Positions 1 through 12,930 are shown, counted from the first letter of the stretch. The stretch is DNA of 37,620 bases from Chara braunii (GCA_003427395.1 BFEA01000064.1:248180-285799), one strand, 5' to 3'. The notes: generated by a model not told the origin, from the sequence alone. Numbers and translations are program-made.

Positions 1-163
1 TGATTACACTGTAAATGATAATCTACCTTAACCAAAATCAAAGTAGACTATCACTCACCCACACCAGATGGAAAACTCTACATACTGTCGGTTCACACCC
101 CATCACAAGCCAGCAAAACATCCACGAAACAAAGAAAGTTTTGTCATAGCCAAATATATACAC

Positions 164-913
164 GGTAACCGGCGTTCGGGATGGGCCGAACGCCCGAACC
201 CGAACGCCCGAATGTATGGGACCCCTTGGGGATGCCATCGGCCGTTCAGGCCGAACGCGGATCCAAAAAAAACAAAAAAACAAAAAAAACAACGTCATCA
301 AAAAAATCTGAAACAAAGATATGTTATGGAGAAAAATAAATTAAACAAGATTTGCTTGAGCATTACATCCGAATTCCTTACCGAATTTGAAATAAAAATA
401 AAATACGGAAAATAAATACTAATAATAAAAATAAAAAGAGAATTAAATTTAGTGAGTGCGCTAGCATGTTTTCGACACCGCCATCTTTGGCGATTTTTCA
501 TTTTGTTTTGGCATAGCTAAATGCCGTGAAAATTTACAGATGGTTACTAAACATAATACAAAACCCACTAAAAAAGTTTTAAAAAATAATAAAATATTTT
601 AGACCCCGAAATAAAATAAAAACAAAAAGTAAAAAGTGAAAAAATACGTAGGCCAGCACGTTTTGACACCGCCATCTTTGGCGATTTTTAATTCTTATTT
701 GGCTTATCCAACTGACTTGAAAATTTACAAGCATGTACCTCACGTCATAGAGAACTCACAAAAAAAAAATCAGAAAACACTAATAACTTTTAGGCCCCGA
801 AATAATTTTTGGCGGGGGCCGAACGCCATCGGGTCCGGACCCCGTACGGGACCCCGAACGCCCGTACGTACGGAGGTCTGCTCGGGAACCTCCGTACGTA
901 CGGGCTGGTGAAC

Positions 914-974
<61 letters not shown>

Positions 975-1375
975 TGAAACTTTTTTAGTGGTTTTTTTAT
1001 TATGTGAAGTACACATCTGTAAATTTTCAGGGCATTGGCTATGCCAAAAAAAATGAAAAATTGCCAAAGATCGCGGTGTCGAAAACGTGCGCGTGCACTC
1101 ACTAAATTTAATTCTTTTTTTTTTTTTTTTTTTATTATTAGTATTTGTTCTCCATATTTTATTTTTATTTCAAATTTGATAAGGAATTTGGATGTAATGC
1201 TCAGGCAAATCGTGCTTAATTTATTTTTCTTCATAACAGATCTTTTTTCATATTTGTTTGATTTTATTTTATTTTTATTTTTTTTTGGGGTCCGCGTTCG
1301 GCCCGAATGGTCGAACGCATCCCCAAGGGGTCCCATACGTTCGGGCGTTCGGCCTGTCCCGAACGCCAGTTACCC
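164..1375. mobile_element. 1.2-kb element with very long terminal inverted repeats
   Basis: The outer ends read CGGTAACCGGCGTTCGG on the left and, reverse-complemented, GGGTAACTGGCGTTCGG on the right. Both continue into a GC-rich block built on CCGAACG and GGGACCCCTTGGGGATGC, then an A-rich stretch, then a shared AT-rich segment ending in the motif ACCGCCATCTTTGGCGA (mutated on the right). The arms match for roughly 430 bp (about 164-600 against 960-1375). The interior holds a second, direct copy of the segment beginning at ACCGCCATCTTTGGCGA (near 669), a palindromic GTACGTACGG-rich patch (835-912) and a (TA)n tract. No transposase is visible. Long arms without coding capacity fit a foldback or Mutator-like non-autonomous element. 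The target duplication is not clear, so superfamily is unassigned. The apparent long frames here are by-products of the inverted repeat. Confidence 0.8.
917..971. repeat. (TA)n microsatellite at the centre of the long-TIR element
   Basis: About 27 uninterrupted TA units lie between the two inverted arms. A (TA)n tract in the loop of such a long palindrome would help cruciform extrusion. Confidence 0.97.
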
Positions 1376-4285
1376 TGCCCAGCCTATGCTTTTTTTTTTT
1401 TTTTTTTTTTTTAACGTCTTGTGGGGACACCTTCGGTCTTGTGGTGGTACGAGAACCAACAGAATCGAGGCCTATGCTTTTGGATGGCGCAACCAACCAG
1501 TCCGGTCCTACCCAAACCCCCGAAAAATGTGGTCGGGGAAAGGTACTGATGCAGGTTTGTTTTTGGGAAAGGGGTAGCCCCTCTCAGGATGTTCATTCAT
1601 GGTCTATGAAGCATCCAGTCACCAGGCAGGTACTGAAGGGGAATGATTGGCTCCCTCTTGAAGCGGCCTCTTTGTTGTATACCCTTCTTGGGCAGTCTTA
1701 GGGTTTTTTTAGCATGCAGCTGTGAATACGCATGTGTTCCAGATTTATGCGCCCGCACACATCCGCACCACGGAGGTTCCACGGAAGGAGTGTGATACAC
1801 AAACCTCACACCATGTGCGTTGTTTCGTACCCGTCGGAGTGTTGATCAGAGTAGGTGGGGCGTGGTCAAGGATTTTGGGTGGGGGATTGAAACGCCAGGG
1901 CTGGGGTTCTCGACTCAGATCCAATGGCTCTTCGGAAAGTACCGACCAATACAAACAACTTCAAAATTATAAAAATCAAAAGAAGGAAAAGTGAAGGACA
2001 ACCTCAAAAACATTCCCCGGGACTTAGGGATAAGCGCGCAAAATCTCAATCTTATTTGTAAAATGAATATAAAATCCCCAAAAAAGAAATATAGCTAACG
2101 GCTAGTCTATGTCAGGTTCACGCCGCCCTTTTCGTGGGGACCAAGGAGAAACGAGACGCCTTACTCGTCTAAGCCGGGCCAATATCACCCGTCGACAGAC
2201 TGTTGGATGGACCAGAATCCTCATCATCTGATGGTGGTAGGAGCGAGGGTACCAAGACCCGACAATTTTCAGGAAGCGCGCCCGCATTGCGGGAGAGATC
2301 CAGGAACCAGATGGACCCTTCGTACTCCAGTACCAACCTCCACCAGGAACACAAGTTCCCTAGCCAACGAGTGCTACATAACGACAACCCAAAATTTCAG
2401 TGTTATTTAATATTATTCATAAGAAAACCCGAAGGTCTTTCTAACCAAACTTTGCATCATTTCATAGAGTGGACACCATATTAACAGACCACCAAAAAAA
2501 GGGGAAGGTCGGTATTGTGGATCGATGCCAGGTTTGAGCACGGACAATTACCCGCGCTCACGCTCAAGTTAGTAAACCTCGACTCCACATAATTCTCAAA
2601 TTATTTTAATAGTGACCCGGCACCCAATCAACGATGCAAGCTAATTAGCGCGTGACGACTCTAGTCAAAATTGTCACCTTGAACAAAATGGCGATGGTCA
2701 GGAGGCAGGGAGATTGGGTGGTACGACTTAATCGTTCACGCCCGATGTCGCTGGTCATTCGAGCACACATATCAAGAGAACACAAGAACCGACACGTGAC
2801 ACTTCAAGTTGTGCGCAGAGACGTGGGAGAGGAAAAAGGGTGGGTGATGATCTCACACTCGCACTTGGTGTGGGGATCGAACGATTAGCCAGGACGAAAG
2901 AGGCATCAACACACTCACACATCCACGTAGACGACCGATACTCAATTAGCCCAGCACACGCAGACATGATGACGATGAGGACAATCACTCAGTCTTCAGC
3001 CAACCATACATCCATTAATTTTCTTACTACGAAACATTCCGCATTCACATGCAATTACAACCAAGACCATGCACATGACTGAGTACACACACTTGGTCTT
3101 TAGCACACATGAACACATGGACAAAGCAGCGATGGAGAAGAACCGAATTCCCTCGATATTCAAAAACAATATTAACAATGTGGCACTCAACGTGTGCAGC
3201 CAACATATCTAACCAAGTGTAAGCCAGCATAAACACAAGGCCTTGCCACTACCCTCACTCCCGTCCCCACCACCGCTTGGTTCCTCCGACTATCATACCT
3301 CGAGTCTACCGCTAAGTCCACCCCATGTCCATACTTCGCCCAGTTCTTGGGCACGTCGAGCCTGTTCGGTGCCGTAGTTTTTACGCATAGCTCGCACAAT
3401 ATTGCAACCGAGATATAAGAGGACGAGAGGGGGCGGCTGCGCAAATTTATAGCATGAAAGGCGCGGCGACACTAGTGTGTGATGAGGTCAGCGAGAGGTG
3501 GTAGATAAGGATGACAAAAGAAGGAAGGATCTGGAAAGTCGAGAAGAGCGGGACAGTTAAATTTTTCGCACGATTGAGGTGGTAGTTTAATCCGTGTGTG
3601 TAAGTTCGTTTTACAACTTGATCCGACCAACTGAACTGGCTACCAATCAATTGCAACGAAGGACATACGAGGGGGAGCGAGAGGAAGACAAAAAAATGTA
3701 TGTAGACGAAGGGCAGCAAGAAAATAAGTTGGTGTGCGAATGCTGAGTGGAAAGACATCTTGCGTAATCGAGCAAGATATAACAAATGGTCGCGCGCATA
3801 CATGCGAAGCACAAAAATAAAAAATAGCGTCAACCGAATTCATGATTGTTTTCTTGAAGTTCCCGCAGTGTCCCTATTTGGCCGCACGAGGGTAAATTAA
3901 AAAAGAACAAGGGCAAACCCGAAAGATGCATGCCAATGATCGACAACAATTTTAAACAGACCCCATTCATCCATCTTCGTCAAGATTCGTACTTTGGGGC
4001 TTACTTCTGGGTGTTATTCTAAAAGGTACGTGAAGTCGCGAGGTACGAAGCTTGGTTGATCACATGAGGGTTAGTCTGGTTTGTTCATGATTGTCCATGG
4101 AAGGAGGGTATAAAACTTGCCTTAAAGGCTTAAGAGCATATCGGGTGTTGCAGGGTTTATGACTTACACAAGCAAGAGGGTTGAAGAGGGTGAAAAAGAA
4201 CAACCTTCTCGTGGTATGAGGTGAATTTTAAGTCTGTCACATTCGAGTTGGCTTATCATCACTGGAATTGGTAATACTACTCTTG
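1376..4285. other. Gene-poor interval, no recognised feature
   Basis: A 24-bp T run sits at about 1389-1412. An open stretch at 1410-1700 (plus strand) has a plausible amino-acid mix, but no family was recognised and there is no splice or start evidence. The segments 2100-2480 and 2840-3460 also hold short frames on both strands that resemble nothing I know. No RNA gene or transposon terminus was found. Confidence 0.5.
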
Positions 4286-4713
4286 CATGACCCATAGCGT
4301 CCTTTTTTAATTATGGTTTGCACCTCTGTGATGACCACGGAGAACAGTCAGGTTCTCTCTCCCTCCAGGCCCGGGGCATGCGCAATCAAAATCTTAATTT
4401 AAATATTTTTATCCTTTATCCTAAGGTGATAGATGACCAGGAGTCGACTTCCTCCATCGGACTTATGCCATGAGTTGCTAGGTTCCCATGAACAACTAGC
4501 GTGACCCATTGCAGCCCGTTTTTAATTATGATTTACACCTCTGTGATGACCACGTAGAATAGTCAGGTTCTCTCTCCAGGGCATGCGCAATCAAAATCTT
4601 AATTTGAATATTTTTATCTTTTGTCCAAGCATGCACCAAATGACAGATGATCAGGAGTCGACTGCCTCCACCAGACTTATGCCATGAGTTGCTAGGTTGT
4701 CATTAACAACTAC
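4286..4713. repeat. 214-bp tandem duplication, two copies
   Basis: Copy 1 (4286-4499) and copy 2 (4500-4713) both begin near TGACCCAT. They share CACCTCTGTGATGACCAC, GGTTCTCTCTCC, GGCATGCGCAATCAAAATCT, CAGGAGTCGACT and TTATGCCATGAGTTGCTAGG in the same order. Small indels separate them, so the duplication is not recent. No coding capacity is conserved. Confidence 0.9.
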
Positions 4714-5385
4714 AATTATAGCAGTCCATCATTTGGCATTCGGAAGACAAATGTCATTGATGTTCATACTATCTTAGCTCAATCGATCACCATCAGGTTG
4801 AGCTAAGAATCCGCCAACTTGCGTGGCATGCATTACCACATGAACAATGGAGAATTTCAGCTCGTCACTTGCACTTTGCGCCCTTGATGCAAAACTGCGT
4901 GCCTTATATGGGTACCATACCCTTGCAAGTGCAATACTAGTGGAAAATGATTTTGGATGGGTCAACACCACATGACAAAGTCATAACTTTCTTTGCCAAC
5001 TCGAAGGTTATCACATTCACTTTCACAAAATAACAATCTTCAGGTTTTATAAAAAAAAAAAAAAAAAAAAATTATAATATGGAAGACTACTCCTTCGAAA
5101 ATTGTGTCACTGTGTACGGCAAAACTTTTTAAAAGGTGAAAATGTGATCACAAAGGAGAACAAGAAAATGTGCTCACTTGCTCGAGAGTGTGTTGTTGGC
5201 TATCACCAATAAGAAACATGGCAGTGAGCTCGCATGTCGCATGACTGCTTCATGGAAAGCTCACGACACTCTTGATCTCCCAACTATAATATAGAAAGAA
5301 AGCGGGAGACCAGAGGGAGCCTCAGGGAGGAAAGCGCATTGAAGTTAAGTAGTAATTCACCTCGTTAACCGTCTCTCTATATCTC
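4714..5385. other. Intergenic, no recognised feature
   Basis: The interval holds a poly(A) run of about 20 bases near 5048-5070 and otherwise unremarkable AT-rich sequence. I see no gene. Confidence 0.5.
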
Positions 5386-5534
5386 CACACGTGGTTAACC
5401 AGGGGTATTATTTTCGACAAACTGATGTTTGCACTATGGTCTCATATCGTTTGTTTTTAAAAATTTTGATGAAATTCGCACCGCAATTGCCAACGAAAAC
5501 GGCGAATATTTGGGCCCCCGTTAACCGTCTCTCC
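5386..5534. repeat. Dispersed repeat with GTTAAC-containing ends, copy 1
   Basis: It starts with CACACGTGGTTAACCA and ends with CCGTTAACCGTCTCTCC. The same two ends, in the same order and with a similar AAATTTTGATGAAA-type interior, occur at 15251-15430. The ends are weakly inverted with respect to each other (GTGGTTAACC against GACGGTTAACGG). Probably a small non-autonomous element, class not determined. Confidence 0.5.
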
Positions 5535-5713
5535 ATGCAAGTGGGGCTAACATTGATGACATAACGATGAGGTTTTAGAAGAGGTAATGAACCCGATTGT
5601 GGTAGGCAGGGGACATTTTGTTAAGAAAGGGGCGAAGGAACTAGAGGGCAAAGACACTCCATTGAGTTGTGCAACCTGGATGAGTTTATGAAATATTCAA
5701 ATATTTTAATTAA

Positions 5714-5797
5714 AATTCTAGGTTGTTGGATCGGACGTCCAGGACCCCCCTGACCGTCCGGGATGTCCGACCGGACAGGGGTTGTCCGACCTAGCGC

Positions 5798-5828
<31 letters not shown>

Positions 5829-6051
5829 CTCAGAAAAATCTGAAAACAATATATGTTATGTAACATAACAATACAAGCAACTTTTGCCTTGGAGTCATGT
5901 TCAAATTCGCAGTCAATCATGATTTAAAAATCAAAAACCGATGTTTTTTATTTTTATTTTTTTACGGAAAAAAAAAACTTTTTTTCCCGGACGACGGGGG
6001 TACCGGACGTATGGGGGAGACGACCGGCCCCCGGACCATTGGTAACCTAAT
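5714..6051. mobile_element. 0.34-kb TIR element related to the one at 0.16 kb
   Basis: The left end TAGGTTGTTGGATCGGACG and the reverse-complemented right end TAGGTTACCAATGGTCCGG form imperfect inverted repeats, followed on both sides by GC-rich CCGGACG-type blocks. Inside the left block is a run of about 28 A, then TCTGAAAACAATATATGTTATG-like sequence. That order (GC-rich tip, poly(A), TCTGAAA..ATATGTTATG) is the same as in the 1.2-kb element. AT-rich sequence containing TTAAAATT lies on both sides and may be a target duplication of about 8-9 bp, offset by two bases. Confidence 0.65.
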
Positions 6052-7519
6052 TTAAAATTTTATTATATTTGTACAACATATATCTTCTAATTTTTATTGG
6101 ATCAGCTCATTTTTGACTGAAACTCCTTGTACCAGAATGATAGTCTAATGAAAATATTTCAGGAATTCATTCAAACTTTCATTTCATCTCTAGTATGCAG
6201 TTAAAACAAGAAGGGTACAAATTTTCAAGTAAAACGGAAAATTTTGGGAGTGGAATAATATTTTATGAGATGGAATGTTTTTTTTTTTTTTTTTTTTTTA
6301 ATAACAGGGTCTTATGGGCAACTCTATAATCCATTTTGGGGAGCATCAGTCCCGTTCTTATTCCACCGACAAGTTAAAAGGGATTACAAACGTTACTCAT
6401 GCACGCTCCTCACCATTATGATTGAGAGGTCGAAGTGCCCGACATTGATTACTTCTTGAAGGAAGGATGTATCGTCCCTCACCCCTGCCTAAGTTAACCT
6501 AATGATATATTTTTATCTTGGGTACTAGACTAATTTCCTTTTTATCTGTCAATCGCATGCAACGCATCAATGAGGTTCCAGACTAGCGTGTTTCTCTCGG
6601 CTAATGTGGTTGTTATATTTGCTTGAGGTTCTAAAAATATTAGCCTGCTTTTTGCTAACAATCTAATTAAATATTAGTCCATAGTTCACCTGTTCCTAAA
6701 CAATGTAGATCTTGTGTTGTTCTTAAGCCCTAAGACCTAAACCCTCTTCCTTTCTCTATTTGGGTTGTGATTTTTCCCCCCCTTTCAAACGATAGTTTTT
6801 ACTGATACTTTTCTCTAAGCTGCCATTTTTTGTGTTTTTTAATTGACTAGTAACCTTTCCATATGTTCCTCTATTTCTACTCCTTGTGGACTACAATAAT
6901 GATCTGAACCTTATATTGCCTATTATTGCTTGACTGAGGCCGGCCCCCTTGTCGGCTTCGGTAAAATCCTTCATCCTAGTCTTCCTTTCCCGTCCAGCTG
7001 AAGTTTGTCATTTTGTTCTTGTTCCTAACCCTAAGTCTATTGCTCCTTAACTGTCTACGTTCATTAGGAGCTTCCCAATCTTTCAATCTTATGCCTATCT
7101 TCCTATCATATGGAGTCTAATACGGAGTAGGAGGAGGGGGGGGAGGGGTTTGCAGGAGGAGGTGTTATCCGTTCTCTTCGGGTAATTTATTCCCATAAGT
7201 TGAACAGCAGGCTCTGCCTCTTATGTCTGTCACTTTTCCCCTTGCTAGGTAATTTTTCACAAATTGTCTCTTAATTTCATTTGCCCTGTGATCGTTTTCC
7301 TTCATTTCTCTTTTCATTTTGTTCCACAAGACCCAGTACTTCGTTTCTACCTATTGTTGTACGAGATGCTGTGCTTCATTATCGATTATTTGTTTTTCGT
7401 CTATTGTTTCCTGACAGTGTTTTTTCCATATGATCAACAACATCGCTTTCCTTAGAATGTTGAAGGTATTGGAGACCAGAGGTGTGTACCCCTAGGGTAT
7501 GTGCAGTCCTAACAGCAGT
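6052..7519. other. AT-rich intergenic interval
   Basis: It contains a run of about 21 T (6279-6299) and a short G run (about 7137-7147). The open frames here are short and T-rich, with no recognisable protein. No RNA gene was seen. Confidence 0.5.
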
Positions 7520-8028
7520 TGTGATGGGATTGAGGCAGAGCAGCGAGGTCGGGGAAGAGAGAGGGAGGGAGTGAGAGCACATACACACACTCACTCCACT
7601 CGACACGGACTTGACACAACTCGATGGACGCAGACACAAAGTGGCAAAGCCGCAAAGTAGCAATCTTGGGTTCCGAATACAATGTCGCAGCAAGTCACAC
7701 TGAAGCACAATCACTAAGGCCGAAAACTGAATGTCGAACTCAACTTGAGTTCGGTCTTATATACCTGGCTCAAGTTGAGTTTGAGGGCATAAGTGCAATT
7801 TGCCTCGGGGCTGAATTGACAATTGGAGGTCCGAGCCTGGGCACCAGAATGCCGGATGGCGCCAAGTATCGAAATCCGAAAGTGTCAAAGGAGGGATTTG
7901 AGAACAGGCGCAAACTGCAAAGGGCGTCGACAGTCAGGAACTGGAGATCAAAAACTCAAAAATGAAATAGCAGCCTGACGGGTGGTAACCCGTGGACCAG
8001 GGATCGAGCCCTGGCGGAGCCCGTAACA
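7520..8028 (-). mobile_element. Solo LTR of a retrotransposon
   Basis: On the minus strand the element runs from TGTTACGGGCTCC to CCCATCACA, which are the usual TG...CA LTR ends. The five bases before it (ACTAC) and after it (ACTGC) form a target duplication with one mismatch. A TATA box lies at 7756-7763 (minus-strand TATATAAG), followed by a CT-rich leader, as expected for U3-R-U5 order. No primer-binding site, polypurine tract or gag-pol sequence flanks it, so the internal region is absent and recombination between two LTRs is the likely origin. A 113-codon plus-strand frame (7624-7965) lies wholly inside the LTR and is not considered a gene. Confidence 0.72.
7756..7763 (-). promoter_or_regulatory. 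Candidate TATA box of the solo LTR
   Basis: The minus strand reads GGTATATAAGACC, about 270 bp into the 509-bp LTR. The position suits a U3 promoter. Activity is not shown by sequence alone. Confidence 0.5.
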
Positions 8029-11000
8029 GTAGTAGTGTCTGATTACTCGTCAAATGTGAGTCAGTTATGTTTTTCTAAAATGTTTTTGCCTTATCCCATA
8101 GTTGCTTTGTTATCTGGCAATGAAAGAAGCAGTGATAGAAAGTTTTTATCTTACCCTCACTGCAGATGACGCATAGTTCTTTTATATGGTTTCTTTCCTC
8201 TTTTCTTTTTCTAATGTTCAACCACTTATTTAGAGGTAGGGCTAGGTAAAGTATTAGCCATAGTAAACTTCTAAATTTCGGTGGTGGATTGTTGCGACTT
8301 GGGACTAAGGTATTTCTTTAAGAGTTTTTGACTCCACTTCTAGGTGTTTGTACCACCGCCTTGCTATCATTTGGTCCGGAGTCGTGGATCTGTACCCAAG
8401 TTTATAGCCTAATCTCATAGTATATTGTAGGAGGTTGTATCTTAAATTGATTTTTGTTGTTATGTGCCTTAAGTTCCAGACCTATTCTATTGAATCTACT
8501 TATAGGTTTACCAGTTCTATCTGGGATGAAAAATTGTCAGGTCTTCGTTTTCAATCACCCTTATTTTATAAGCTTGTTTGTTTGTACTATTACTTGTGTT
8601 TTTGACTCCTTATCGATCTTACTATAGTCCCAATCGGGTTCCTCTATTTCATGCATAGTGAACGTGAATTTTTCTTACCTTCTACCCTGCCCCAGTAACC
8701 TAGTGCGTGTTCGTAAGGGGATAAGCGAGTCATTACTGACCAGTCTCTTATTTTCAGTGTGGTTCGGCCTTATGAGATTGAATGGTAATTTAATATTAGA
8801 ATGATTTTTAAATTATTTTTTAATTCGATGAAATTTAATTGGATCATAATCTGATCGCTTAAAACTTTAACAGAACTCGCGGACACGTTTCACTTTGCAT
8901 GCGCCTTTCATTGATGCTCACATAAATCATGGTCTATGTCAGTTCCAAGTTTCTTACCATAAGCATCAAAATGTGATTTAATGAATAATAGAAAGAGATA
9001 TGTATATACAAGATAAAATATACAAGACAAATAAAATAAATTAAGAGTATAAAATTAAGAATATTATAATAATATGAATAATATATAATAAATATTTATG
9101 TCTAATTTGAGAGCATGATAAAAATCATAATTTGTGAGGGGTTATCTGCGTTTGCGTGCTCCTTAAATGCAAAATTTGATGCTCCAAAGTCTATGGGCGT
9201 AATACGTGCTCTGTCAAGGTATTCTCTTGAACTTTGAAAGCGTTAATAAGTTCATGAAAATTTGAGTACAAAGCGAGATGGTAAAAAAAAAGTTAGAAGA
9301 AGTGAAGGAAAACAATGATAAAGAAGAAGGTGACTTAGAGAGTAATGATGATTGAAATTGTCGTAACAACATCATGTGTCAAACTTGGAGTTGTGACGGG
9401 GTATAATAATTGGGAACTTGTTTCACTATGTACATCCTATGCCCAATCACATTCAACACACGGTAGTCTAAGAGAATTGTTAGTCAAACTTCTCCCATGT
9501 CATGGTTCGTGCATCGCTTTCTCTATTGAAGCAGACCATCTTCCAAATGTTGATCATGTGATCTTAGTGACTCTTCGTCGTTCATCATTGGTAAGCTTCA
9601 TTAGAAGCTCATCATTTAACTTGAATACTTCTAGTAATAAAATTTTTGTTCAAACCTTCGTCTGTCTTGCATGAAAAATAAAGTCTCAAAACATTTTTGA
9701 TTTAAGCTAGCATTCCTCTACGGGGACTATATAGTTTCGACAGACCTAAGGATGACCTTATGAAATGATAACTACTGCGAGAAACCTATTTGACAAAAAT
9801 TCAGCGCAACGACGAGGGATAATAGATGAGGTGGTTATTGTTTGCGGGTGGACAAAAGAGTCGTGAGTCCTTATGAGATAACGACGGATGCAAAATTATT
9901 TGATAAAAGTTTATAAAACTTATATCTAAAGGATTAAGGATGGGATGTGAGGCCATCAACGTTCACGAGTACTAGAAGAAAAATTAAACATTTATATAAA
10001 ATAAATGCAGCTTAAATAGAGAAGAGGAAGATGAAGAGGGTGAAGGGATATAAGCACTTTTGTGTTTACCAACAACTCGCTTTGATCGGTGTTCTCGTTG
10101 TCCAATATATTAAGAATCCAAATATTTTTACACTACGATGCACTTCATAAGTTTGAGTTATTCCACATAAATAAATTAATATGAACATGTTGCGCTTGGT
10201 CAACGATCGGGGGAGTGTCAAGGTATTTATATTGTCGTTTTGTTTTACAGTTATCACCTTATATCAAAGTTATACTCTTGCAATTGCATTACCCGAAGTT
10301 TAAGAGTCCCGTTGTAGACCGTGATGTTGTGGAATAAGTCATGGTCATCCACTACACAAATTTTAAGTTATCTTTCTGAATGTCACCTTTGTATGACGAG
10401 TAGTTGGTTTGGGCATCAATCGACATTTAGAACAATATCCTACTACATGTTCTTGTTCATTCTCAATCATCTTAGCACTTATGACAAAACAATTGTCATT
10501 TCGTCAAAATGAACATCTTTTATTTTTTGAACGAAATTGAAACTGAGGTTTTTAGCCGAAAACTCATTAAAATTTGTTGCTCATGAGGGTCCAGCGTTCT
10601 TACCCCCGTGTATGTGGACTTAGCTTGAAATCAGGTACATCTAGGAGGGACCGCCTAGATTTAGCTGGTCTCACACTAAGTTCACATAAATCCAAGGGGT
10701 CCAATATTTTAAGAACGTCGGACCCTAAGGAGCAAGAAATTTGGATGAGTTTTCGACAAAAATACATTTTTTCAGTTTCGTTTAAAAAATAAAAAAATAT
10801 TTATTGTGACGAAATGGAAGGTAAGCAAATTATAGTACAAACAATGCGAGTAAGAAAAATAAACGAAGGAAAAAGCGAAATATTTTCTAACAACATTTAA
10901 ATTAAACCTTGTCCTGCTCAATACTAATACTAATGCGATTATCTTCGCAAAATCTTTTATCATCTCTTTACGTAAAAAAAATGAGGGGTGCCGAAAATAA

Positions 11001-12595
11001 AAGTTATAAAAAAATGTATGATTTATGACCTTTAAACTCAACTAAAGACTTTATTTCAATTGTAAGCTTAAAATAGTAGGGGGTAAAAAATAAAGTTTTT
11101 CATTAATTGTCAACATCATGCTTGAGTGGGTAATAATGGATAAATAATCAAAATAGAAACTAAATCATCTAAACCAGTAGAAGCAATAAAAAACATACTT
11201 ATTGTAAATTTTTAGTACGTTCTTAATATGCTTCTGCATTATTATTTTTATGTTCATGTATTTTTTCGTTTTGTGCGTTGGATAAAGGATTTTATGAAAT
11301 ACCTCATTTGTATTAAAACTTAAAAGACTCTTTATTAAAAAGTGAGTTTCTAATTTTATGTTTTATACGTTCACATAATTGTTTTTTAAAGGTAGCTGTA
11401 AAAATTTAACCAACTGAACAAAAAAATCATCGAAAAATTAATTTATAGGTCATAATGATCTTAACATTTTTTCATATCTATCTTTTGTACTGAGGAATTG
11501 AAATATTTATGTTTGCAGTTTGCAAGTCATTAGGATTGGTGTCTCACCTGACAACAACAAAGGTATATTCTAAAAAAAAAAAAACATAGTTGGATCCAAA
11601 CTATGAGCACCATTATAGAAGACGTTATATTACGGACAAACTATAGCAATAACAATTGTAGATCGTGATGGATAACGCAAGACGAAATCAAATTAATTTT
11701 TTTTTTACTCAGGCTATTGACTTATTGAGCAGAAGATGTAAATTAACAATAAAGGATGTTCATACTATTACGTATATCTCATCAATCCATCACAATGCTC
11801 TGCTAATAAAAATCAAATAAATTTGTCTCACTTTTATGCACATAAAAAATAGTAAGAGTAAAAGTAAACGTATTTAAGAATAAAACCACAAAGTTAGTTA
11901 GCAGTCTTTATGAATATATATATCTTATTAAATTAAAACTATGGTCAGCGCCCTTAAGACAATCAACAAGGAATGAGATGATACAAAATAATTGATTTTA
12001 CACGAGGAGAATAAGTTATGAAGTCGAATACATTGATTGAGGAATCTATCATATTTTTTTTATAAAATATTTTTGTAAAACTTGGTTTACGATATTGAAC
12101 ATTATAAACTTATACATTTCATATGAACCTTACCGCATTTTTGTAGAGATGCATAATTAGGGTAAATTTAAAACGTCGAGGTACATTCTAATTATGTTTA
12201 TTTGGTAAGTATTCAGACTCGACTCACATCTTAAAAAGTATGAGCTCCGAGAGAAGTCATTAATCACCCATTTTTTGAAGGTTCTGCTACAAGATGAGAT
12301 AAACATAAAAAATGCATTTATATTATGCTCGTTAAGCTAAAAGTACACTTGAGATTTTTTACAACTAAGCTTGGGCTAACCTATGATTACGCATATAATA
12401 AACACAATTGCTAAAAACCAAAAAGTATTTGTAGCAGTTTCTTTATCAATATACTTATGGGATGAATATTTTTATTGAATACCTAAACGTTCGTCAATAA
12501 ATATTTTAAATTAGCCAACTGAATACGCATGATTAAACTTTGGAATAAATAAAAACTTGTAGAACCTCTACCACTATCCTACCTAATATGACGTA
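8029..12595. other. 4.6-kb AT-rich interval without recognised genes
   Basis: The base composition is strongly AT-biased (for example 9000-9110 and 11040-12600). The longest frames are about 110 codons and look random. I found no tRNA, snRNA or rRNA, no clear transposon ends and no protein motif. It may be decayed transposon sequence. Confidence 0.5.
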
Positions 12596-12626
12596 TTAAA
12601 CCACCAGTACCTCCACCAATGTTGAA

Positions 12627-12701
12627 AAATTACGATGTCCTGGCCAGTACCCGAAGTTTTCGGGGGTCAGACACAAGGTACTGGCCAGGACATCGTAATT
12701 T
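12627..12701. repeat. Perfect 25-bp inverted repeat with 25-nt spacer
   Basis: The left arm 12627-12651 and right arm 12677-12701 are exact reverse complements (core GATGTCCTGGCCAGTACC), with a 25-base spacer between them. It is a subterminal hairpin of the TTAA element, possibly a transposase-binding or replication structure. An exact match implies recent origin or maintenance. Confidence 0.93.
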
Positions 12702-12930
12702 CCTGGCAATGTCCCAAAAATCGTAGTCTTCTTTTGCCCGTGCACGAAAGGAAAATGAAAAAAAAAAGGTCTTTGTACTGCAATGATGTCGGGCAGGGTA
12801 GTCTAGGAGGTCGTGCTCACAGTCTTGAATGCATTGTACAACAAAAACGGTCACATTCTGAAACTTGTTGTTTTCTTTTTTTTCTTTCTCTTTTGTTTGT
12901 TATATGTCCCCTGCCAACGAGGCAGAGCGG

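Noticed and set aside
770-1336. 188-codon minus-strand frame
   Set aside because: It lies inside the long-TIR element and translates the (TA)n tract and the inverted arms. No domain.
1258-1701. 147-codon plus-strand frame with a mixed composition after residue 50
   Set aside because: It starts inside the transposon arm and passes through a poly(T) run. The 1410-1700 part could be a decayed exon, but no family or splice site supports it.
2203-2484. 93-codon plus-strand frame rich in Ser/Arg
   Set aside because: Overlapping frames of similar length occur in this stretch, there is no recognisable motif, and codon use is not informative.
9345-9674. 109-codon frame in the AT-rich interval
   Set aside because: No similarity to known families. 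The reverse strand was checked for gag-like motifs and has several stops.
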